From assembly GCA_900541885.1 (NCBI GenBank), contig UQKW01000001.1:124001-188000 (forward strand): a stretch of 64,000 bases of DNA. Reading direction: 5' to 3'. Source of the stretch: an uncultured Collinsella sp. GTDB lineage: Bacteria; Actinomycetota; Coriobacteriia; Coriobacteriales; Coriobacteriaceae. The notes under the pieces are model-generated. The model searched no databases and had not been told where the DNA came from. It worked only from the letters and a program-made list of their open reading frames with translations. Numbering within the stretch: the stretch's first letter is position 1; the number at the start of each line of letters is the position of its first letter. Shown in pieces: positions 43,580 through 51,401 of the stretch. The position numbers and the translations under genes were made by a program.

Positions 43580-44439
43580 TATTTACCGTCCAGCAGACGC
43601 AGGTGCTTAAGCGAGAGGTCGAGGATCGGCGCAGAGTGCGTCAACGCCCCCGAGCTAATAAAGTCAACGCCCAGGTCGGCGAGCGCTCGGATATTGCTGG
43701 CATCCACGTTGCCCGAGCACTCGGTCTTGGCGCGGCCGGCGATAAGCTCGATTGCGGCAGCCATGTCGTCGTGGGTCATGTTGTCGAACATGATGATATC
43801 GGCGCCGGCCTCCACGGCCTCGCGCACCATGTCCAGGTTCTCGCACTCAATCTCGACCGTCGTGGTAAACGACGCATGGGCGCGCGCCATCTCGATTGCG
43901 CGTGCCACGCCGCCGGCGGCGTCGATGTGGTTGTCCTTGAGCATAACGGCCGTCGACAGGTTGTAGCGGTGATTGCTGCCGCCGCCGATCTCGACCGCAG
44001 CCTTCTCGAAGACGCGCATGCCCGGCGTGGTCTTGCGCGTGTCGACAAGCACGGTCTTGGTGCCCTCGAGCGCAGCCGCCATCCGATGCGTGTAAGTAGC
44101 GATACCGCTCATGCGCTGCAGGTAGTTGAGCGCCACACGCTCGCCCGAAAGCAGCACGCGCGCGTCTCCGCGCACCTGGCCCACGTGATCGCCAGCGTGC
44201 ACCTCGTCACCGTCGGCAACATCAAACAGCACCGAGCTCTGCGGATCCAGCAGCTCAAAGGTGCGGGCGAATACGTCCAGGCCGGCGATAATGCCGTCGG
44301 CCTTGGCGATGAGCTCAACGGTAGCGGGGCGCGCCGTGGGGCACACGCTCGCCGTACTCACGTCCTCAAAGGTAATGTCCTCGCGCAGAGCCTGCAAAAT
44401 CAGATCATCGACGACGAGCTTCATGGTAATGGGATTCAT
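43579..44439 (-). CDS. nadC: Quinolinate phosphoribosyltransferase
   Basis: A 286-residue enzyme that makes nicotinate mononucleotide from quinolinate and PRPP. Key blocks are RVALNYLQRMSGIATYTHRM, VDTRKTTPGMR, GGGSNHRYNLSTAVMLKDNH, VEIECEN and FDNM, with SSGALTHSAPILDLSL at the end. Normal length. It starts 3 nt after the nadB stop and overlaps niaR by one base, so it is coupled on both sides. Confidence 0.97.
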   Translation of the reverse strand: MNPITMKLVVDDLILQALREDITFEDVSTASVCPTARPATVELIAKADGIIAGLDVFARTFELLDPQSSVLFDVADGDEVHAGDHVGQVRGDARVLLSGERVALNYLQRMSGIATYTHRMAAALEGTKTVLVDTRKTTPGMRVFEKAAVEIGGGSNHRYNLSTAVMLKDNHIDAAGGVARAIEMARAHASFTTTVEIECENLDMVREAVEAGADIIMFDNMTHDDMAAAIELIAGRAKTECSGNVDASNIRALADLGVDFISSGALTHSAPILDLSLKHLRLLDGK

Positions 44440-44442
44440 GGC

Positions 44443-45819
44443 CTACTCCTCCACGGCCTGCGTGCCGGCGGCACGGGCCAGATCATCGATTGCAAGGATA
44501 TCGGAACTCAGGGCGCGATGGCGTCCATCGAGCGCGGGCTCGCCCGCCTGCTCCACGGCAAGCGACTCGCCGGTACGCATACGCCAAGCAGCGCGGCGAC
44601 CCCAGACTAGGGACTCGAGCAGGCTGTTAGAAGCTAGGCGGTTCTTGCCGTGAACGCCGTTGCAGGCCGTCTCGCCCGCGGCGTAGAGCTCGGGCATCGA
44701 GGTGCGGCCGTCCTTGTCGACCCACACGCCGCCCATAAAGTAGTGCTGCGTGGGTGTGACGGGAATGGGCTCGTCCAAGATGTCGCGGCCGTCCTCCAGG
44801 CAGCGCGCGCGGATGTTGGTAAAGTGCCCGGTCACCACATCGCGCTCGACGGGGGCAAAGCTCAGCCATTCGTGCTCGGTGCCGTCCTGCTTCATCTGCT
44901 CGCGGATGGCGGCGGCGACCACGTCGCGCGGCTGCAACTCGTCGGTAAAACGCTCGCCAGCGGCATTGAGCAGAATCGCGCCCTCGCCGCGGCAGCTTTC
45001 GCTGATTAGGAACGTGCGGCCCGGCTGCGGCGAGAACAGACCCGTGGGGTGGATCTGCACGTAGTCCAGGTGCTCCATCGTGATGCCGTGCTCCTGCGCG
45101 ATGTAGCAGGCGTCACCGGTGAGCTGCGGGTAGTTGGTCGAGTGGTCGTACACGCCGCCAATGCCACCCGTCGCCCACAGCGTGTGGCGGGCATGGATCT
45201 TAAACGGCTCGCCGGCATGCGCGCCCTCAGCGGCATTTACCAGCTCGTCGGCGGGACGAACCGAGTTGTCCTCGTCCACGGGAACGGAGACGATACCGGT
45301 GCACACCGTGTCGCCGTCACGCTCGCCCGTCAGGATGTCGGTCATGGCCACGTGCTCCAAAATCTGCACGTTGTCCAGCTTGCGGACAGCCTGAAGCAGC
45401 TTAGTCGTGATCTCCTTGCCGGTGATATCGGCATGGAAGGCAATGCGCGGACGGCTGTGTGCACCCTCGCGGGTAAAGTCGAGGCTGCCGTCGGCCTTGC
45501 GCTCAAAATCCACGCCCATCGCTAGCAGGTCGTTGATGACCGAGCGGCTCGAGCGGATCATGATGTCGACGCTCTCGCGGCGGTTCTCGTAATGGCCGGC
45601 GTGCATGGTGTCCTCAAAGAAGGCATCGTAGTCCGAGCCTTCGGGCAGCACGCAGATGCCGCCCTGCGCGAGCATCGAATCGCACTCGTCGACCGCGCCC
45701 TTGGAGAGCATGATCACGCGCGTGCTCGTCGGCAGATTGAGGGCCGCGTACAGACCCGCCACGCCGCAGCCGGCAATAACGACGTCGCACTCCATATCGG
45801 GGTATTGCTTGGTTTCCAC
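44443..45819 (-). CDS. nadB: L-aspartate oxidase, short form
   Basis: A 458-residue FAD enzyme that oxidises L-aspartate to iminoaspartate, using fumarate in anaerobes. Blocks include VVIAGCGVAGLYAALNL, DSMLAQGGICV, HSRPRIAFHADITG, ATGGIGGVYDHSTN, PTGLFSPQP, MGGVWVDKDGRTSMPELYAA and ASNSLLESLVWG. The C-terminal helical domain of longer NadB proteins (about 530 residues) is mostly missing. The GTG at 45819 has GAGAGG upstream. Second gene of the operon. Confidence 0.95.
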   Translation of the reverse strand: METKQYPDMECDVVIAGCGVAGLYAALNLPTSTRVIMLSKGAVDECDSMLAQGGICVLPEGSDYDAFFEDTMHAGHYENRRESVDIMIRSSRSVINDLLAMGVDFERKADGSLDFTREGAHSRPRIAFHADITGKEITTKLLQAVRKLDNVQILEHVAMTDILTGERDGDTVCTGIVSVPVDEDNSVRPADELVNAAEGAHAGEPFKIHARHTLWATGGIGGVYDHSTNYPQLTGDACYIAQEHGITMEHLDYVQIHPTGLFSPQPGRTFLISESCRGEGAILLNAAGERFTDELQPRDVVAAAIREQMKQDGTEHEWLSFAPVERDVVTGHFTNIRARCLEDGRDILDEPIPVTPTQHYFMGGVWVDKDGRTSMPELYAAGETACNGVHGKNRLASNSLLESLVWGRRAAWRMRTGESLAVEQAGEPALDGRHRALSSDILAIDDLARAAGTQAVEE

Positions 45820-45848
45820 AGGAATCCTCTCCCTTGTAATGTGACATA

Positions 45849-45861
45849 AGGGACCGTCCCT
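45849..45861. repeat. Palindrome between nadA and nadB
   Basis: AGGGAC-C-GTCCCT, 13 bp, lies in the 56-nt gap between the two genes. It resembles the GGGAC/GTCCC cores of other intergenic repeats here. Possible mRNA hairpin. Confidence 0.55.
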
Positions 45862-45875
45862 CATGCAACATTGTT

Positions 45876-46901
45876 CTAGCGCGCTGCGTACTCGAGCATA
45901 CGGTCGAGCGTGAGCTTGGCCTGGTCTGCCGCCTCGTCCGAGACGCCGATCTGCACCTCGCCCTCGCCCGTCTCCAGGCAGCGCACGAGCTTCTCGAGCG
46001 TGATGAGATCCATGTTGACGCAGGTGGGCTGCACCGCGGGGAAGTAGAACTTCTTGCCAGTGCCCTGGCAGCGGCGCTCGAGCTCGTAGAGCACGCCGCG
46101 GACCGTCACGATAATGAACTCGCTCGCGTCGGACTCCTCGGCATACTTGATGATGCCGGCGGTGGAGCCGATGTAGTCGGCCTCGGCCAGAACGTCGGCC
46201 TTGCACTCAGGATGCGCCAGCACGAGCGCGTCGGGGTGGGCCTCCGTCGCGTCGACGATCTGCTCGACGGTGATGATGTGATGGCGCGGGCAGTAGCCGT
46301 TGTTGAGGATGACGTGCTTTTGCGGCACCTGCTCGGCTACGAAGCGTCCCAGGTTTTGGTCGGGAATGAACAGAATATGCTGCTGCGGCAGCTCGGACAC
46401 GATCTTAACGGCGTTGGAGCTGGTGACGCACACGTCGCTCCAGCTCTTGATCTCGACCGTGGAGTTGACGTAGCACACCACGGCCAGGTCGTCGCCGTAC
46501 TCGGCGCGCGCCGCGTCGACCGTCTCGCGCTTGACCATGTGCGCCATGGGGCAGTCCGCGCCCGGCTCGGGCAGCAGCACGGTCTTGGTGGGGTTGAGCA
46601 GCTTGGCGCTCTCGCCCATAAACTCCACGCCGCACAGCACGATAGTCTGCTGCGGCAGACTCTTGGCAAGCTTTGCCAGGTAGAAGCTGTCGCCGACGTA
46701 ATCGGCCACAGCCTGCACCTCGGGCGCCACGTAATAGTGCGCCAGGATCACCGCGTCACGTTGGGTTTTTAGTTGCTGAATGGCCTCGACGAGCTCTGCG
46801 GGCACCAGTGCCGCACGCTCCGTTGCCGTCGTTGCCGATGCCAGGCCGGCCGCGATATCGCGTGCAAGCTCCGACGCATCCATGTTCGCGCTCTGTGCCA
46901 T
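45876..46901 (-). CDS. nadA: Quinolinate synthase
   Basis: A 341-residue [4Fe-4S] enzyme that condenses iminoaspartate with dihydroxyacetone phosphate. Cluster Cys lie in LCGVEFMGESAKLL, NNGYCPRHH and QPTCVNMDLI. Further motifs are AHYYVAPEVQAVADYVGDSF and DCPMAHM. Normal length. The ATG at 46901 follows GAGGGG; the TTG one codon before is less likely. First gene of nadA-nadB-nadC-niaR, under the palindrome at 46943. Confidence 0.97.
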   Translation of the reverse strand: MAQSANMDASELARDIAAGLASATTATERAALVPAELVEAIQQLKTQRDAVILAHYYVAPEVQAVADYVGDSFYLAKLAKSLPQQTIVLCGVEFMGESAKLLNPTKTVLLPEPGADCPMAHMVKRETVDAARAEYGDDLAVVCYVNSTVEIKSWSDVCVTSSNAVKIVSELPQQHILFIPDQNLGRFVAEQVPQKHVILNNGYCPRHHIITVEQIVDATEAHPDALVLAHPECKADVLAEADYIGSTAGIIKYAEESDASEFIIVTVRGVLYELERRCQGTGKKFYFPAVQPTCVNMDLITLEKLVRCLETGEGEVQIGVSDEAADQAKLTLDRMLEYAAR

Positions 46902-46942
46902 CAAGGCCCCTCTCTTTTGGCGAATCTTGGGGCTTTAGTATG

Positions 46943-46986
46943 ACACCTAGGTTTACAGCTGACAAGACAGCTGTAAACCTAGGTGT
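46943..46986. promoter_or_regulatory. Likely NiaR operator upstream of nadA
   Basis: Perfect 19-bp arms ACACCTAGGTTTACAGCTG (46943-46961) and CAGCTGTAAACCTAGGTGT (46968-46986) around ACAAGA, 42 nt before nadA. The core GACAAGACAGCTGT recalls published NiaR sites with a GTC/GAC-rich centre. The niaR gene ends the same operon. Assignment is inferred. Confidence 0.72.
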
Positions 46987-47193
46987 AAAGTTGAAATAAA
47001 GATTCAATCATGTGGCAGGTCCATTTTCGAACTGGCAAGCTGAGGATAGCCGGGCTTTCGATAGCGCAGGAGGCATCTTTCGCCACCGCAACACCGCTTG
47101 GCGCGAGCTGCACGCCGTGAGGCGCAAACGGTCCGCACCCCCGCAAGCGGCGCGTGCCCGATGTGGCAAAATCGAACTACTTAAGGGGGCCGA

Positions 47194-47916
47194 ATGCTCA
47201 AGATTATTGCCTGCGACGATGATGTCGCTTTTCTAGATAGACTGCACCGGATGATCGACCGTTGGTCGACCGAGACGGGCACGGCGGTCGATGTTGCGCT
47301 CGTCACGCGCGGCGAGGACCTGCTGGCCCGCCATGCCGCATCGCGCGCCGACATCATCTTGCTCGATATGATCATGCCGCTCGTCAACGGCATGGACACC
47401 GCACGCGAACTGCGCCAGGCCGACACCGCCGTGCGCCTGGTGTTCCTCACCTCGTCGCCCGAGTTCGCGCTGGAATCCTACGAGGTCCGTGCCTTCGACT
47501 ATCTGCTCAAGCCCGTGACTTACGAACGCCTGGCGCAGTTGCTCGACGAGCTTTCGAGCATGCGCCCGGCGGCAACCGACGAGCTCGTGATCAAAACTTC
47601 CTTTGGCTACCACGCCCTGCGCCTGTCCGACATCGAATATGCCGAGGCGCGCAACAAGCACGTGGTCTTCCACCTGCGCGACGGACGCGATATCGAGGCA
47701 CTCGAGTCGTTCCGCAGCGTCGAGGACCGCTTGGAGCAAAACGCGGTCTTCTTTAAATGCCACCGCAGCTACCAGGTCAACCTGCGCAATATCGATCACT
47801 TTGACCGCACGGACATCATCATGCGCTCGGGCGCGTGCATCCCGCTTTCGCGCAGCTGCAAGCAGGGATTCCAAGACGCCTACTTTGCGGCGCGCTTTGA
47901 GGGTGGGAGACACTGA
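47194..47916 (+). CDS. LytTR-family response regulator (AgrA-like)
   Basis: A 240-residue regulator. The receiver domain has the acidic pocket ACDDDV, the phospho-acceptor Asp in ILLDMIMPLVNG, the Thr in FLTSSPEFAL and Lys in YLLKPV. The LytTR DNA-binding domain has IKTSFGYHALRLSDIEYAEA and FFKCHRSYQVNL. It is activated by the kinase next to it, whose start overlaps its stop. No peptide-signal gene (agrB/agrD type) is near. AAGGGGG lies before the ATG. Confidence 0.94.
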   Translation: MLKIIACDDDVAFLDRLHRMIDRWSTETGTAVDVALVTRGEDLLARHAASRADIILLDMIMPLVNGMDTARELRQADTAVRLVFLTSSPEFALESYEVRAFDYLLKPVTYERLAQLLDELSSMRPAATDELVIKTSFGYHALRLSDIEYAEARNKHVVFHLRDGRDIEALESFRSVEDRLEQNAVFFKCHRSYQVNLRNIDHFDRTDIIMRSGACIPLSRSCKQGFQDAYFAARFEGGRH

Positions 47917-49193
47917 TGGTCTCCTCGGTCGAAATGATCCTTTGGGCAATCCACCACGCCACGACGCTGCTCTTTGGCGTCTTTGCCTCGGCGGCGCTGT
48001 GCGGTATCGAGATCAACCGGCGTCATGCGCTTGAACTGGTGCTGGTCGGCGTCGTGACCGGCGCTGCCTTTTCGATCGCCAATGCCGTCGGCGGCGAGCT
48101 TTTCGCCCGCCAGGTATATCCGCTCGTCGTGCATCTGCCGCTCGTCATCTATTTGTGCGCGCGCTACCGCCTGAGCCCGCTGCTTGCCGTGCTCGGCATT
48201 ACGAGTGCCTATCTGAGCTGCCAGTTCAGCAATTGGATGGGCATCGCCGCATTTGCCGCAACCGATTCTCAGATCGCGTACTATCTGGCGCGCATCGCGA
48301 CCACACTCGCCGTCTTTGCCGTCCTGCTGCATTGGGCCGGCGACATCGGTCCGCGCTTGGCGATTAAAAGCACCACCGAGCTGGGCATCCTTTTAATCCT
48401 GCCGCTCGTCTATTACGTCTTTGACTATGCCACCAACGTCTACACCACGCTGTTCCACTCGGGCTCGGTGGTGACGGTTGAGTTTTTGGCCTTTGCGCTC
48501 TGCGCGTTCTACCTTATGTTCCTCGCCGTCTACCTGCGTGAATACGAAGAAAAGGAAACCGCCGAGAGAGAGCGCTGGATGCTCGAAACCCGCGACAGCG
48601 TCGCCATCAAAGAGCTCGAGGCTTGGCGTCAATCTGGGCGCGAGCTGTCGATTCTTCGCCACGACATGCGCCACTTTCTACGCGGCCTGGCCGCTTTAAT
48701 TGAAGAGGGCCACACCGACGAGGCGCTCGATCGCATCGACGAACTCTGCGAAGCCGGCGACCGCACCGCCGTACGCCGCTTCTGCGCCAACGAGACCGTA
48801 AACATCGCGCTTTCGTCATTTAACTCGGATATCAATAGAAACGGCATTACCGCCAACTTGCGCGCCGCCGTACCCGAAACCATCCACGTAGGTGACGCCG
48901 ACCTGTTTAGCGTGCTCTCAAATGCCTTGGAAAACGCTATCACCGCCGCAAGCGCCGCGCCCCAGGGAAAGCGATTCGTCGACTTTGACCTGCGATTAGA
49001 GGACGGCCAGCTGCTGCTGTTAGTTTCCAACACGTTTGACCGCGCGCCGCGCATGGTCGACGGCATGCCCGTAGCCGGGCACACCGGACACGGCTTTGGA
49101 ACCAAGAGCATTAAGCTTGCCGTCGAACGCATGAACGGCAACTGCCAGTTCCGCATTAACGGCGATCGGTTTGAGCTGCGCGCTGTGATGTAG
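47916..49193 (+). CDS. GHKL sensor histidine kinase (AgrC-like)
   Basis: A 425-residue membrane kinase with six or seven N-terminal helices (1-205), a short coiled-coil (about 210-235), the His-box ILRHDMRHFLRGLAAL, and a GHKL ATPase domain (VLSNALENAITAA as N-box, GHGFGTKSIKLAVERMNG as G-box). This is the layout of peptide-sensing AgrC/ComD kinases. It starts with TGATG overlap to the regulator. The signal is unknown. Confidence 0.93.
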   Translation: MVSSVEMILWAIHHATTLLFGVFASAALCGIEINRRHALELVLVGVVTGAAFSIANAVGGELFARQVYPLVVHLPLVIYLCARYRLSPLLAVLGITSAYLSCQFSNWMGIAAFAATDSQIAYYLARIATTLAVFAVLLHWAGDIGPRLAIKSTTELGILLILPLVYYVFDYATNVYTTLFHSGSVVTVEFLAFALCAFYLMFLAVYLREYEEKETAERERWMLETRDSVAIKELEAWRQSGRELSILRHDMRHFLRGLAALIEEGHTDEALDRIDELCEAGDRTAVRRFCANETVNIALSSFNSDINRNGITANLRAAVPETIHVGDADLFSVLSNALENAITAASAAPQGKRFVDFDLRLEDGQLLLLVSNTFDRAPRMVDGMPVAGHTGHGFGTKSIKLAVERMNGNCQFRINGDRFELRAVM

Positions 49194-49257
49194 AAGTGCG
49201 GCGCCGATCTCGCGGCGTGTCTTGCCCGCCAGGCAATCGCTCACCGGCGCCAATCCG

Positions 49258-49833
49258 CTACAGCGGAGCGGCCGCCGGGGTCAGCTGCTTGATGTATGCC
49301 CACATGCGCTGCTTGGCGGCTTTGTCAGTGAGCGCCGCCTCAAAACCGTCGAGCGCGAGCACGCGGCGACCCTGCACATGGGCGACCAAGCCGGGCTTGA
49401 GCATGGCGGTGTCGAAGTCATCGATTGCCACGAGCATATCGGCGTAGGTCTCGCGCATGGCGTCAGCCGCGTTGTTGTCGAGCAGTAGCACCGCCTCGGG
49501 GTCCAAAGCCTCAAGCGCCTCACGGAACAGCTCGCACGGCAGAGTCTCGCCCACCGCGACCGCTCCGTCACCCACGCCGGCGACGCTTGCCAGCACGCAA
49601 AAATCCTCGGGCGCGTAGCCGATGGCCCCAAGCGCCTTGCGCAACGCCGCGCCATCCGGGCCGGCGGCAAGCTCGCCACCCGAACGCTCGGCCTCGTCCA
49701 AATCGCCTTTGACCAGCACGATCGGCGAGCACGCGTTGCCCGCGATACGCACGCCACGACCCGCGAGCGATGCGAGCTCCTGCTCGGTCGCCTGGGCGAT
49801 GGCTTCTTTTTTCTGGCTTTGTGACGTGGGCAT
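49258..49833 (-). CDS. Uracil-DNA-glycosylase-like protein lacking catalytic motif
   Basis: A 191-residue protein that follows family-4 uracil-DNA glycosylase order: IVLVKGDLDEAERSGGELAA where the GE-x-PG motif should be, ALRKALGAIGYAPEDFCVLA, EALDPEAVLLLDNNAADAM, and a tail (RMWAYIKQL). The four Cys of the cluster and the catalytic residues are missing, so it is probably a non-enzymatic relative. Fold assignment is by pattern only. The ATG at 49833 follows GGAGAGCGC. It converges on the kinase gene. Confidence 0.55.
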   Translation of the reverse strand: MPTSQSQKKEAIAQATEQELASLAGRGVRIAGNACSPIVLVKGDLDEAERSGGELAAGPDGAALRKALGAIGYAPEDFCVLASVAGVGDGAVAVGETLPCELFREALEALDPEAVLLLDNNAADAMRETYADMLVAIDDFDTAMLKPGLVAHVQGRRVLALDGFEAALTDKAAKQRMWAYIKQLTPAAAPL

Positions 49834-49969
49834 GCGCTCTCCAATCGTTTGCGTGCCCACCATTATATAAAAGAGCTGCCCGCGAGTGGTTGCTTTGCGG
49901 GCCACTGGGTATAAGCACGGTCGTACTGAGTTTTACGCGGCTGAGCCGCGTCGCATTATGGAGGTCACC

Positions 49970-50290
49970 ATGGCTGACATTAAGCAGATTACCCCCGAGA
50001 ACTTCGATTCCATCGTTAACGACGGCCTGCCCGTGCTAGTCGATTTTTGGGCGCCCTGGTGCGGGCCCTGCCGATCGCTCTCGCCCATCGTTGACGAGGT
50101 GGCAGACGAGCTGGCTGGCAAACTTGCCGTTGCCAAATGCAACGTCGACGACAACCAGGACCTGGCCATGAAGTATGGCGTCATGAGCATCCCCACGCTG
50201 GTTGTGTTTAAGAACGGCGAGGAGATTGACCGATCGGTTGGCGCTCTGCCCAAGGCGAGGCTGCAGGCGCTGCTGGAGAAGCATCTGTAA
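49970..50290 (+). CDS. trxA: Thioredoxin
   Basis: A 106-residue disulfide reductase with the full active site FWAPWCGPCRSLSPIV, the cis-Pro region YGVMSIPTLVVFKNG and a normal length. GGAGGTCACC lies directly before the ATG at 49970; the longer frame upstream is unlikely. No thioredoxin reductase is in the window. Confidence 0.97.
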   Translation: MADIKQITPENFDSIVNDGLPVLVDFWAPWCGPCRSLSPIVDEVADELAGKLAVAKCNVDDNQDLAMKYGVMSIPTLVVFKNGEEIDRSVGALPKARLQALLEKHL

Positions 50291-50412
50291 TACGCTTGTT
50301 ACATGTTGCCGTCTGCCTGCCGTCCATGAGCGCTTTTGCACCGCTCGCCGGACTTCTGGATGCACCGAGTGCAACCACGGATAGTATGGTAGTCACAAAC
50401 AGCCCCCAGTGA

Positions 50413-50446
50413 ACGGGTGCGGGTCGCACAGACTCGCACCCGTTTT
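50413..50446 (+). terminator. Intrinsic terminator before the nikR unit
   Basis: ACGGGTGCG and CGCACCCGT pair around 13 nt, then TTTT. It lies 123 nt after trxA. Confidence 0.75.
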
Positions 50447-50521
50447 CTTATGCAGCTGCGCACAGAGCGGGCGTAGTAAAATCTGAACCACTGAACTGCC
50501 CCATACAAAAGGAGATTTTCC

Positions 50522-50770
50522 ATGCATGACGTCGGAATGAACATGAGCCAGCTTGCCATGAGCGTCAAGCAGGTCGACGACACCATCGAGCTCGCTCACG
50601 AGTGGAGCCATCAGCTGCTGCATGCGACCGAGAATTTTGACATGGAGCGCATCGGCGCCAAGCTCGAGGCCGCCATGGCCGCGCTGCACGAGGCCCACGA
50701 CGCACTCGAGGGCTACGAGGAAGCCATCGAGGCCGACCACAACTCCGTCGGCTCCGTGAAGCTGGTGTAA
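50522..50770 (+). CDS. Small helical protein upstream of nikR
   Basis: An 82-residue hydrophilic, His- and Glu-rich protein that is probably all helical (residues 8-35 and 38-70). AAAGGAGATTTTCC is a strong ribosome site. Its stop lies 1 nt before the nikR start, so the two are coupled. The His residues and the neighbour hint at a nickel link. No family is recognised. Confidence 0.7.
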   Translation: MHDVGMNMSQLAMSVKQVDDTIELAHEWSHQLLHATENFDMERIGAKLEAAMAALHEAHDALEGYEEAIEADHNSVGSVKLV

Positions 50771-50771
50771 A

Positions 50772-51284
50772 GTGGCCGAACACGAGCACGGCTGCGGGTA
50801 CGAGCACGAGCATCCGCACGGGGCGGACGGTGACGCGGGCTGCCACTGTAGTGGCTCCGGCTCCGAGCTGGTCCGTTTTTCGGTTACCGCACCCGACGAC
50901 CTGCTGCGCCGTTTTGACGAGCAGATCGCGCGCCGCGGCGACGTGGCCAACCGCTCCGAGGCCGTGCGCGATTTGATTCGCGCCTCGATCGCCAAAGAGC
51001 AGATGCGCACGCCCGATGAGCACGTTATCGGGTCGCTCACCATGATCTACGACCATCACACCGGCGATCTGACGCGCCGCCTGGACGAGGTGCAGCACGA
51101 CTACACCAACGAGATCGTATCGACCATGCACGTGCATCTGGATCACCACAACTGCTTGGAGATTCTGGCGCTCAAGGGTCGCGGCGAGCGCGTCTACGAA
51201 CTAGCCGACCGTCTGCTGGGCCTGCGCGGCGTTAAGCACGGCGAGCTCACGTGCGCCGCCACCAAGCAGAGCCTGGGGCTGTAG
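50772..51284 (+). CDS. nikR: Nickel-responsive regulator NikR
   Basis: A 170-residue regulator: ribbon-helix-helix (LVRFSVTAPDDLLRRFDEQI, NRSEAVRDLIR) and a C-terminal ACT-like Ni domain with YDHHTGDL and MHVHLDHHNCLEIL, which hold the His/Cys ligands. About 30 extra N-terminal residues are His/Cys-rich (EHEHGCGYEHEHPHG and GCHCSG), not present in E. coli NikR, and could store or sense metal. The GTG start follows the upstream gene at once. It likely controls nickel uptake and hyp genes. Confidence 0.93.
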   Translation: MAEHEHGCGYEHEHPHGADGDAGCHCSGSGSELVRFSVTAPDDLLRRFDEQIARRGDVANRSEAVRDLIRASIAKEQMRTPDEHVIGSLTMIYDHHTGDLTRRLDEVQHDYTNEIVSTMHVHLDHHNCLEILALKGRGERVYELADRLLGLRGVKHGELTCAATKQSLGL

Positions 51285-51307
51285 CGGGATTTCCCGCAGC
51301 GCACCTG

Positions 51308-51378
51308 CCAAAAAGGGACAGGTTTGTTTTGGCAGGTTTAGAAGTTCTACCTACCAAAATAAACCTGTCCCTTTTTGG
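51308..51378. repeat. 30-bp inverted repeat between nikR and hypF
   Basis: The arms 51308-51337 and 51349-51378 pair over 30 bp with two mismatches, both of which allow G-U pairs; the loop is 11 nt. The core is AAAAAGGGACAGGTTTRTTTT. A half copy lies at 60690. It falls exactly in the nikR-hypF gap, where it could act on the message or be a repeat insertion. Confidence 0.9.
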
Positions 51379-51401
51379 TCGGTTTTGATGAGGGGTGTCG
51401 C

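Noticed and set aside
50291..50521. NikR operator (GTATGA-16nt-TCATAC) upstream of nikR or hypF
   Set aside because: Only single half-like words (GTATGG) were found; no paired site with correct spacing.
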